Part shown: in pieces, positions 41,617 to 50,211 of the stretch
How positions within the stretch are numbered: the stretch's first letter is position 1
Layout: each line of letters begins with the position of its first letter
Origin: Thermoplasmata archaeon
Lineage (GTDB): Archaea > Thermoplasmatota > Thermoplasmata > Thermoplasmatales > Thermoplasmataceae
Length of the DNA stretch: 60,204 nt
Assembly: GCA_021820405.1 (NCBI GenBank)
Contig: JAKADQ010000003.1
Span: 1-60,204 of the forward strand
Direction of reading: 5' to 3'
Made by a program: the position numbers and the translations under genes
The notes under the pieces: model-generated
What the model was told of the DNA's origin: nothing
The model's database searches: none
The model's input: the letters and a program-made list of their open reading frames with translations, nothing else

Positions 41617-42461
41617 AGGTTATAGAAGAGCGCCTGGTGGGTGGGCATCTTTCAACATCGGTTGGGATCGAGAATACTCCAATAAGTGCCTCGAAGTTTG
41701 GATTCAGGACATATCAGATATTTTCAAAGAACCAGATGCAATGGAAGGCAAAGCCAATTCCCCCTGAAACCCCAGACAAGTTTAAGAAGAACAGAGAAGC
41801 AAATAGAATACAGAGTGTGATGGTTCACGCTTCATATCTCCTGAACACAGCATCCAGTGATGATGAGTTAAGGGAGAAGGTAAGGGAAGCTTTCAGGACT
41901 GAAATAGAAAGATGTGATGCAATTGGAGCGGAACTGCTTACATTCCATCCAGGTTCATTCAAGGATGCAACTCTGAAAATAGGAATTGAAAATGTTGCAT
42001 CTCTACTAAATGATGTTATCAGCAAGAATCAGAGTGTAACTGTATTGATCGAAAATTCTGCAGGGCAGGGGAATAGTGTGGGAAAAACTTTTCATGACAT
42101 TGCAGAGATAATTGACAAAATTGAATACAAGGACAAGGTTGGCATTTGCCTTGATACGTGCCATGCGTGGGCTTCCGGTTACGATTTTACCAATGAACAG
42201 GGATACCAAAACATGATTGACGAAATTAAAAATACTGTCGGAATCGAGAAAATAATGGGATTTCACCTTAACGACAGCAAGAAAGGACTTGGGGAACACG
42301 TCGACAGGCATGAACAGATCGGTCTTGGGAAGATAGGAGTAAAAGGGTTTTCGCTTTTACTAAATGATAAAATATTCTTCAATGTTCCAATGATAATGGA
42401 AACACCAAAGGGTGAGGCAGGATATATGGACGACCTATCTGTTCTGGAGACTATTGTTTAA
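41613..42461 (+). CDS. nfo: Endonuclease IV (AP endonuclease)
   Basis: GGHLSTSVGIENTP, LTFHPGSF, ENSAGQGNSVGKTF, GICLDTCHAWASGYDF, FHLNDSKKGLGEHVDRHEQIGLG. Confidence 0.95.
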   Translation: MKVIEERLVGGHLSTSVGIENTPISASKFGFRTYQIFSKNQMQWKAKPIPPETPDKFKKNREANRIQSVMVHASYLLNTASSDDELREKVREAFRTEIERCDAIGAELLTFHPGSFKDATLKIGIENVASLLNDVISKNQSVTVLIENSAGQGNSVGKTFHDIAEIIDKIEYKDKVGICLDTCHAWASGYDFTNEQGYQNMIDEIKNTVGIEKIMGFHLNDSKKGLGEHVDRHEQIGLGKIGVKGFSLLLNDKIFFNVPMIMETPKGEAGYMDDLSVLETIV

Positions 42462-42474
42462 TTGGTGAAAAGAT

Positions 42475-43632
42475 TTGATATTGGACACATTTAAACCAGT
42501 GATATACGAGACAGTATATGGCGATGTGATTTCTCCACCCTATGACACACTTACAGAGAAGGATATAGAAGAACTCAAAGATAACCCCTACAATATTTTG
42601 AATCTATCGGGTCACAGTGAGGAGGAGAGCAGAAAAAAAATGCAGGGATGGATTGACAGTGGCATTCTCAAAAATTTTGAAAAGAAATCACTTGTAATAC
42701 TCAGGCAGAGGTATTCTGAAAACGGTTCCTTTTTTGAAAGGCTCGGAGTGATAGGTGTTATTGACATCTCTTTGGAGGAGAATAAACTCCTTGAACATGA
42801 GAATGTGATTCCTGATTATGTGAAGCAACGAAAAGAGCACATAATGAAACTCGGGGCGCAGACTGAGCCTGTGTTCACAATTGTTGATTCGATAAAACTC
42901 CATTCCATATTGTGGGAAATAATGGAAAAGAAAGGATGCGCCAAATCATACGAGGAACCAAAAGGGACATGGAATGACATATGTATCGTTCACGAGCAGG
43001 AATATATAGATAAAATTGCGGCCGATCTTCGAGATCAAACTGGGATAATCGCAGATGGGCATCACAGATATAAGGCAATGAATGAAATCCTAAGGGAAAC
43101 CTCAGGTTTATGGAAAAACATGCTTGTATATGTGACTTCAATAAAATCAGACGCAACAAGAATTGGTGAGGTTCACAGAATTTTTGAACCATGGGATGGG
43201 ATTTATGATGACCTTTCAAAATTTTACGATTTCCAACGGTTCAATGAGGATGGAAAAATCCCTGCACCGGCCTTTATAAGTAAGGAGAATGCACTGATTT
43301 TGCAAAAGAAGGAATCAAGAAATGATTACGAAGATGTATACCTCATTGATGATTTCCTAAGGATTGGAAGAGCAAAGAATGAAGATTTCAAGTTGGAATA
43401 TACTTCAAGCCTGGACAAACTGAATGAGGAGATTGAAAATAACGGAAAAAAGGCGGCCATTATAATGCCAGTATGGGATAAGGATAAATTTTACGAGATA
43501 GTTCGCGGTGGAAAACTCCTACCAGCCAAATCCACATATTTTTATCCCAAAATTCCATCAGGCATTGCGTTTTACATAATGGATAAAATTGAATGCCACT
43601 GTAGCTCAGGAGGTAGAGCAGCTGATTCGTAA
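42475..43632 (+). CDS. DUF1015-family protein
   Basis: VISPPYDTL, NPYNILNLS, RQRYSENGSFFERLGVIG, IIADGHHRYKAM. The stop codon is inside the downstream tRNA gene. Confidence 0.85.
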   Translation: MILDTFKPVIYETVYGDVISPPYDTLTEKDIEELKDNPYNILNLSGHSEEESRKKMQGWIDSGILKNFEKKSLVILRQRYSENGSFFERLGVIGVIDISLEENKLLEHENVIPDYVKQRKEHIMKLGAQTEPVFTIVDSIKLHSILWEIMEKKGCAKSYEEPKGTWNDICIVHEQEYIDKIAADLRDQTGIIADGHHRYKAMNEILRETSGLWKNMLVYVTSIKSDATRIGEVHRIFEPWDGIYDDLSKFYDFQRFNEDGKIPAPAFISKENALILQKKESRNDYEDVYLIDDFLRIGRAKNEDFKLEYTSSLDKLNEEIENNGKKAAIIMPVWDKDKFYEIVRGGKLLPAKSTYFYPKIPSGIAFYIMDKIECHCSSGGRAADS

Positions 43633-43667
43633 TCAGCAGGTCGGGGGTTCAAATCCCTCCAGTGGCT
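43595..43667 (+). tRNA. tRNA-Thr (CGT anticodon)
   Basis: Cloverleaf GCCACTG TA GCTC aggaggta GAGC a GCTGA TTCGTAA TCAGC aggtc GGGGG TTCAAAT CCCTC CAGTGGC T; perfect acceptor stem, anticodon CGT. Confidence 0.95.
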
Positions 43668-44222
43668 TATATAGGAAATAGTGGTTTTTTAGAATATTAC
43701 AGTGCGTTTATTTTCATGAACAACTAATTTTCGTTTCCCTGTAAGTCCATAGAGATTCTATACTGATTTTTTCTTTATTTTCAAAGCTTTTTCAATATTC
43801 ATTTACTGATTTTTTGGTATACTTAATTCTACATAATCTTCAGTATAAAAAATTCATAATTTTTCATTAAAGGTCTTTTCTTTTCGGAGCTATGAAAATT
43901 GCATAAATCTAAATCATGATAAGAGGAATTTATATCACGTAATAAACCCATTAAATTCGGCGTTTAACAGGGTTGTAATGTTTATCTGTATAAAATATGT
44001 CGGGATAATGTTTTAACGTGAAATTTTTACATATTTCCTTAAGATTTAATTACAATATATTATTGCAACCATCCACCATATACTACCTATTTAAAAGTTA
44101 TGACATTGTAAGGTATACATTGGCAATCATTATTATTAAATACCTAATGAAATTATTGGACTATACTGTTTGGGTGTTATTGTCAGGAAATACCGTTATA
44201 TCCATTCTGACGCAGTAAGGAC

Positions 44223-44462
44223 GTGAAAAAAGTGAAAACACAATTGCAAGCATGGATAGATACGGATGTAAACGTAAGGCAAGTAATAGATGAGCATATA
44301 GCAGTGAGCGAATACACAGTTTTATGCCAATGTGGTGGACATTACAAAGTAAGCGGAAAAAAGCAACATGAACTCGCAGGCATAGACAGGAAATGGCAGC
44401 TAACTGCTAACGCATACACTCAATTGCCAAATCGTAAACAAACACCTTCTACGCTAATATAA
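44223..44462 (+). CDS. Hypothetical small protein with a CxCG...H zinc-finger-like motif
   Basis: TVLCQCGGHYKVSGKKQHELAG; short ORF in an AT-rich accessory stretch. Confidence 0.35.
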   Translation: MKKVKTQLQAWIDTDVNVRQVIDEHIAVSEYTVLCQCGGHYKVSGKKQHELAGIDRKWQLTANAYTQLPNRKQTPSTLI

Positions 44463-44873
44463 TTTAATTATATGGAACTACAAACACTGATAGGGAGATG
44501 TCCAGAAGGGCAAGAATTTGTAAGAGGGTATCGGAAAATAAGTGGCGAGTACGTAAGGAATTTTGTCGCAAGAGACATGAGCATATCACACTACATGATA
44601 GAGAAGTTGACCTAAGAAACATACGCAAAGTAAAACAATTCAGAGAAGATGATGAATCTGAACAAGAAATCAAGGAAGAACACAATGACAGGATATTTTT
44701 ATAGGATATTTACATTGTAAATTGGTGGAACTGTGAACTCTGGAAAGCAATCCCTAAATAGGCCTGTTTGTACACACTTTATTTTCCGAGAAAAATCACA
44801 GTGGTTTTAAATAAATTCATATGAACGTTTCCCATTGATCTACCAAAAAAACTTTATATCTCTAAGAAATTGA

Positions 44874-45227
44874 TTGGATATGGTCAGAAGTAATATCAAT
44901 GAATGCCCCAACTGTCATTCTAATATGACCTTAACAAAAGCCCCTTACATATACCATGGTTCTTACATAGGAATGTTTGAAGCATATATTTGTAATTTTT
45001 GTAACAGAGTATATTTTACCGAGGATGCTTATCATGAAATAATGGGAGTTCCTACCTCCTTAGAAGACTTCACTCCTTTCGTAGAACAAGAACCTATATT
45101 AATAGAACAAAAAGAAGTCCCACAGCCCTTTTTGGAATTGCAATCTGTATCAGACAGTCATAAGAATAAGAAACCAGTAAGTATCAATGAGGAAGACTCA
45201 ATTATCTCATACGTGGTGGTTGATTGA
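44874..45227 (+). CDS. Zinc-ribbon protein, YgiT/MqsA-antitoxin-like N-terminus
   Basis: CPNCHSNMT...YICNFCNRVYFTEDAYHEIMG, a paired CxxC zinc ribbon followed by a short tail. Confidence 0.6.
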   Translation: MDMVRSNINECPNCHSNMTLTKAPYIYHGSYIGMFEAYICNFCNRVYFTEDAYHEIMGVPTSLEDFTPFVEQEPILIEQKEVPQPFLELQSVSDSHKNKKPVSINEEDSIISYVVVD

Positions 45228-45721
45228 CAATAGGGGGACTTAGTCCTGATAATACAGAAGACTTAGAGTTCAGAGTTCAAAAATTCGAATATAATCAGTA
45301 CTCGCTTATTGATGATATACATCAAATAAAGGGGATTTTAAGAGTGGCCACTGTTCCATATAGAATACTAAGCGTGAAAAAAACCGCAGATGGAAAACCT
45401 CGGTTTTTAATGCAGTCTGTATATGTGATATCCTTCGTCAACAAAGGAGAGCCAAGGGAGCCAAGTCCCGTTTCCCAAATAACCACGGAAATTGAAGACA
45501 TCAATAAATTAGATATTACTGACAATTTAGATGTTTTAACGGAGCCGTATAATATATATATTACAGTGAATACAAAACGTTATTTTGCGATCAGGGCCAA
45601 GTCCAGCATAATCAAGGCGGAACTATTGGTAGGTAGATATGACTATTACGGGAATCCAATGTTTAATTTAGAGGTCAACACAGCAATCAGCTACGCATTT
45701 GCAAATCAGCCATCAACGTAA
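45224..45721 (+). CDS. Hypothetical protein
   Basis: 165-aa ORF overlapping the zinc-ribbon gene by 4 bp; no motif recognised. Confidence 0.55.
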   Translation: MTIGGLSPDNTEDLEFRVQKFEYNQYSLIDDIHQIKGILRVATVPYRILSVKKTADGKPRFLMQSVYVISFVNKGEPREPSPVSQITTEIEDINKLDITDNLDVLTEPYNIYITVNTKRYFAIRAKSSIIKAELLVGRYDYYGNPMFNLEVNTAISYAFANQPST

Positions 45722-45736
45722 GTGAGTCGGGTCTAA

Positions 45737-45985
45737 ATGTCTAATCCGTGGAAGGATTGTAAGTTATTATTTAATGAAAATGATGGTCATTTTATCGAAC
45801 GTATGAAAGATAGGTCATATTCTGGCCCTGATTTTAGAGAATTCCTGATAAATGGCACCAAGCAACCTAATTCCAAAAAGGACGAATGTGAGCAAGATTT
45901 TGTAGTAGAGTACTCAGGATGGATTGTAAAATGCAAAGTACGATGTTGTAATATAGTGATGGGAACTTTGTATCGTTCCCGTTGA
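45737..45985 (+). CDS. DUF4258-like small protein (candidate toxin)
   Basis: HFIERMKDRSYSGPDFREFLINGTKQPN...VEYSGWIVKCKVRCCNIVMGTLYR matches the H..eRm..R......f..fl..G layout of DUF4258 proteins. Confidence 0.5.
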   Translation: MSNPWKDCKLLFNENDGHFIERMKDRSYSGPDFREFLINGTKQPNSKKDECEQDFVVEYSGWIVKCKVRCCNIVMGTLYRSR

Positions 45986-46375
45986 GTAAAGTGATCAAAA
46001 CACTGACCATAGTCGAGCAGACTGTTGTCACCCATTCTTTACGAGATTTTGGGATTGTTAAAATTTAACAAACCGGTCAGCATAGATATACTGCAAAATT
46101 GTTCCCATGGGATGTTTCTAATTTCTTCTCTATTTCCCCACAGAGATGTTAAAACTTGTTATTTTAATAGAAAATATAACAATGTTAACCATTTACCTTC
46201 ATAATTGTACCCTTTTTCTCCCATTTCTCCTTAGGATTTCTTTGAAAATTTATATCTCACCCTATCCATTTATGATCTTCAATGCATGTAGATTGTATGC
46301 AAAACATGCAAACATGAACTTTACCCTTACTCTACGTATAAGGGTAACCATTACATGTGAGAAATGAAATACCCT

Positions 46376-46921
46376 TTAAATAATAGAATAGGGATATTCT
46401 ACCAGTGATCTTTTTCTTAAGATCCTTAAATTTCTTCCAATAGATTCAATGGGTAATTTATGATTCCTCACAGATCGATCCATTGTGCCATCTATTCCCT
46501 TTAGATCATGTCCAAAGTATCCTCTGTCTCTATATACGATGATTCCTCTCTTTGAAAGATCAATTGTTGTTTCATGATCCTTTCCTGTTTTTGATAATCT
46601 TTCACGAAATAACCATATGGTTCTTTCATCAGGATACTGATCTGGATAATCTAAAAAGTTCATGAATGATGTTCTATCCTTTATGAGTGTTTCTGCCTGT
46701 TCATCAACCATGTTGAACATGCTCTGCAAGAATAATACTTTCACCATGGTTTTTACAGGTATGTTTGGCCTGCCACCATTATCTGTATCATTATGGTACA
46801 GATCATTCAATAATGGTGTGAATACATCTCACTCTGTTGAATTCTTCACGAATATTAAGGGATCCTTTATCTTCATTGAATTGTATTTTTCCTTTATTGC
46901 ATGATCGAGTAAGTCACTCAT
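46376..46921 (-). pseudogene. Decayed IS5-like transposase
   Basis: Reverse complement from ATG 46921 reads MSDLLDHAIKEKYNSMKIKDPLIFVKNSTE*DVFTPLLNDLYHNDTDNGGRPNIPVKTMVKVLFLQSMFNMVDEQ...ERTIWLFRERLSKTGKDHETTIDLSKRGIIVYRDRGYFG..., with an in-frame TGA at 46829-46831 and an apparent internal deletion. Confidence 0.8.
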
Positions 46922-47315
46922 ACAGTAACATGCGTGTTTCATGAATGTGTGTTAAGGTGATTTCTGTTAGGTTATTAGAAATCCTCAATAGTTATTTTTG
47001 ATGGTCATAACCCGTTATCATCATTTTCTAAGAGGCCCCCATATGCCTTCTCGTCAATTCCATGTACTATCTCTCATAGGGATATATTTCCACCTCGTCA
47101 TTTCCATAAATACAATTTGTTAATTATTTAAATGTTTGAATTTATACGAGTTTCATGTAGGAGCAGGGTTAAAGCGATACTTTGGATATTTACTATAATT
47201 TCGAAAGGATTGCTAATACGTTCAGCGGCATAATCACCATGGGTTAAAGTATGGGGACTTGCACTTATTTAGATTGTTCAAAAAAAAATTATATAGACTT
47301 TAAAATTATAATCTC

Positions 47316-48152
47316 ATGAATCTTGTACACCTTAGAGAATTTATAGACCACACATGCAACGAAACAAATTCAAGATATTATTCCCCAGGTGAACTGGAAC
47401 CGTTGGAAATTGATGGGATTAAGGGGCGGATATCGAATGTGGATTCATTTGGCCTTAATTGTGTGGGATTCAGTGAACTTTCAGAAGAAAATGCTGAGAA
47501 TACAATAAGGGAAGCCATTGCACGGTACAGCCAGAGGTCCAAAAACTTCACATGGATTGTTGGGGCTTCATCATCACCAGGCAATCTCCCAAGACTCCTT
47601 GAACGAAATGGACTCATAAAAATTCCTCAGGTATGCATGTCCGGCATGTACGTAAAACTCAATGAATTGAGAATAAAGGCCAATGAGGATGTTAAGATCG
47701 AAAGAATACCCATTTCAAAGATTGCTGATTACGCAGGTATGATGGTTTCAGCTTATGGCTTTGGTGAATCGGCAGAGTCGTTTGCAATAAGATCAAAACT
47801 GATTATGCATTCAGGAGATGGAGGGGATCTTTACCTGGCGTTTCTTGAAAATAATCCAGATCCGGTAGCCTATGGAGTGAGTGTATATTATAAAAAGGAA
47901 AAAATCGTTATTCTTCAGGGATCCGGAACTATTGCGGGCTTCAGGCGAAAGGGAATCTATACAACCCTTGTGGCAGCAAGGGTATCTGATGCCATTGCAA
48001 TGGGTATGGAAACTGCTGTTATCCAGGCCATTAAAAGCACATCCATGCCCATATGTGAAAGGATAGGATTCCAGAAAATCTCGGATATTGATTCATACGC
48101 CTATGTCAAAGCCAATCCTGAACACGCCAGCAGAGCAAGGTCACAACTTTGA
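47316..48152 (+). CDS. GNAT-like acetyltransferase
   Basis: C-terminal VVILQGSGTIAGFRRKGIYTTLVAARVSDAIAMGMETAVIQAIKSTSMPICERIGFQKI; the track start reads IVILQGSGTI for the same segment. Confidence 0.8.
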   Translation: MNLVHLREFIDHTCNETNSRYYSPGELEPLEIDGIKGRISNVDSFGLNCVGFSELSEENAENTIREAIARYSQRSKNFTWIVGASSSPGNLPRLLERNGLIKIPQVCMSGMYVKLNELRIKANEDVKIERIPISKIADYAGMMVSAYGFGESAESFAIRSKLIMHSGDGGDLYLAFLENNPDPVAYGVSVYYKKEKIVILQGSGTIAGFRRKGIYTTLVAARVSDAIAMGMETAVIQAIKSTSMPICERIGFQKISDIDSYAYVKANPEHASRARSQL

Positions 48153-48154
48153 AT

Positions 48155-48186
48155 TCACCATGAACTTTTTCACTCTTTCATGGTGA
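48155..48186 (+). terminator. Hairpin immediately after the GNAT stop codon
   Basis: Perfect 10-bp inverted repeat TCACCATGAA (48155-48164) / TTCATGGTGA (48177-48186), 12-nt loop, 3 nt after the stop codon. Confidence 0.4.
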
Positions 48187-48365
48187 CAGGATAAAACGTA
48201 AACGGTAACGCGAGTGATTTCAAATGTTAAGAAGATTAGATGGATTCGCTCGAGCCATCACGAGGTGGCATATACATCTAAATGAGTAGGATAGTTTCAT
48301 ATTGAATTATCTGGAAACCTGCCTGAATTTTATGAATTTGAATATCCTCATGGATTGTTCTAATT

Positions 48366-48653
48366 TTAGGGAGTAAGTACCCTGTATAGCAAAATGAGTA
48401 TTCCAATGCCAAAAAGGTTTATCAGGAATAAGGGCGCCGACAGGATCAGGCCATACCTTAGGGAAAAACCGTAATAAATGTATATGGACACTGCATTTTG
48501 CATCAATATTAATAATCCGAGGGCAAGTATTGGACGGTAGATTCTGACTCTATTCCTTTTTATTTCCCTGGAAAATATGTAAACTATGGCAATTGATATA
48601 AGCAACTCAGCGCTAAGAACCGCTATGTTCAGGTCCCACATTATCTCAGTCAT
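48366..48653 (-). CDS. Small integral membrane protein
   Basis: Three hydrophobic segments; overlaps the upstream wHTH gene by 8 bp. Confidence 0.65.
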   Translation of the reverse strand: MTEIMWDLNIAVLSAELLISIAIVYIFSREIKRNRVRIYRPILALGLLILMQNAVSIYIYYGFSLRYGLILSAPLFLINLFGIGILILLYRVLTP

Positions 48654-48945
48654 TCAACAACCCCTTCTTTCTCATCAATTCCTGAATCTCCATAAAGTTA
48701 TTCTCAATTTTTGGTGATGGAAAATAAGTTTTACCATATCCCGCACCCTCCTCCATAATGAAGCCGTTTTTAAGTAGTATGTCCAGATGATGCTGTACCG
48801 TTCTGTAATTCACACCGAGTGAATTTGCAATAGAGTTCCTATTGCCCGGTGTGCTCATAATTTTCTTCAGTATCTTAAATCTCATCGGTCCGCCCCGTGT
48901 GGCACCAAGAAGGTACCAGACAATTCTCTCGGTCTCCCTGTCCAA
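48646..48945 (-). CDS. Winged-HTH transcriptional regulator
   Basis: MRFKILKKIMSTPGNRNSIANSLGVNYRTVQHHLDILLKNGFIMEEG. Confidence 0.85.
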   Translation of the reverse strand: MDRETERIVWYLLGATRGGPMRFKILKKIMSTPGNRNSIANSLGVNYRTVQHHLDILLKNGFIMEEGAGYGKTYFPSPKIENNFMEIQELMRKKGLLND

Positions 48946-48995
48946 ATATTACACTACCAGATAAGCTCATAAAAAATTAATATATTGTTTTATCT

Positions 48996-49973
48996 CTAAA
49001 CCTTATTTATTGGCCCAATGGCAGTGTTATCAAAGTTTTCGTAGACTATCTCGAAATCGAAGTTCCCTGTGTGAATGTTAAATCCCGTCATCATGTACTT
49101 CAATCCGTAAGTCACGTTTATGTACATGAATTTTGAGAGATTGGAACTGCTCTGGACTACGAATTGAACCGTTGCGTTCACAGTTGCCACATTTCCATGG
49201 ATCGCAACTGTGGGCGGTGCCTCAGTATAGAACCAGACTGCATTCCACAGCCCAAAGAACCTGTTCCAGGTGTTCTGTATGGATGCTGTTCCATTGTATA
49301 TGCCCTTCAAGGGTCCGCTTGCCCAATTAAGGGTTGCATTGGCTGCGTATTGTGGCATAACTGTTGTGATATTTTCGATTGCTATGTTGTTCCAGTGACT
49401 GAAAGCAAGTGATGTGATCTGATTGACCATAACGGCCTGATCGTTTGTACTGATGAAACCAGTTCCAGTTATCTTCCATACCTCATTCTGAATGAGATTT
49501 GTTGAGCCCGAATATACAATCTTGTAACTTACGTTGATGTACTGCACCTGATAGGGATCATTCGCTGGAGTTACAACAAACTGATTCTGGGATGTTACCG
49601 TTGCATATTGTCCGTAGATTGTTACTGTTGGAGGAGTTATTGTATAGAACCAGACAGCACCCCATAGGTTGAAAAACTTATTCCAGGTTGCGGTGATGTT
49701 TCCTATACCTGAATACGTCCCTGACAGGGGGCCACCTATCCATTGAAGTGAGGCATTATTTGCATACTGATTGCTGAGAAGTGTCGAATTTTCTATGGAT
49801 ATATCATTCCAGTGTGAAAAGGCATCTCCAAGAACCTGGTTGCTGTTCACTTTATGGGTATTCCCATTGTTTCTGTTCATTTCGGAATATGTATAAACAA
49901 ACGCTCCGGCGAATACAACCATCAATACACCAAGCACAACAGCTACTATCTTGATTGAATTCATGTTTATCAA
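48996..49973 (-). CDS. Exported protein with two tandem NTF2/SnoaL-like domains
   Basis: N-terminal signal/anchor; two repeats: AFSHWNDISIENSTLLSNQYANNASLQWIGGPLSGTYSGIGNITATWNKFFNLWGAVWFYTITPPTVTIYG and AFSHWNNIAIENITTVMPQYAANATLNWASGPLKGIYNGTASIQNTWNRFFGLWNAVWFYTEAPPTVAIHG. Confidence 0.78.
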   Translation of the reverse strand: MINMNSIKIVAVVLGVLMVVFAGAFVYTYSEMNRNNGNTHKVNSNQVLGDAFSHWNDISIENSTLLSNQYANNASLQWIGGPLSGTYSGIGNITATWNKFFNLWGAVWFYTITPPTVTIYGQYATVTSQNQFVVTPANDPYQVQYINVSYKIVYSGSTNLIQNEVWKITGTGFISTNDQAVMVNQITSLAFSHWNNIAIENITTVMPQYAANATLNWASGPLKGIYNGTASIQNTWNRFFGLWNAVWFYTEAPPTVAIHGNVATVNATVQFVVQSSSNLSKFMYINVTYGLKYMMTGFNIHTGNFDFEIVYENFDNTAIGPINKV

Positions 49974-50211
49974 AATAGAATTATTTACCTATTAAAGGTG
50001 ATTTTTCAAACTTTAATCAAAATTATATGCAAATTTATTGCAAATTTTGTTTAATTTCGCTGAAACACTGAAAATATTTTTTGCATACAATTCCACAATC
50101 TTCTTCAACCCTGTTCATTAGATGAATTGCCATAATATAGAGGATGTTGATCAAAATCATCATGAAAAGGGTGATTTCCTTTGAATATCCCTAAAATCGT
50201 TATGGACATTT

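Noticed and set aside
44464-44704. Overlapping short ORFs on both strands (44464..44685 -, 44498..44704 +) and a 47-aa ORF from about 44472
   Set aside because: Competing short frames in AT-rich DNA; cannot decide which, if any, is coding.
43668-47315. attR-like copy of the tRNA-Thr 3' end
   Set aside because: No convincing second copy of ggttcaaatccctccagtggct seen, so integration at this tRNA is left as inference only.
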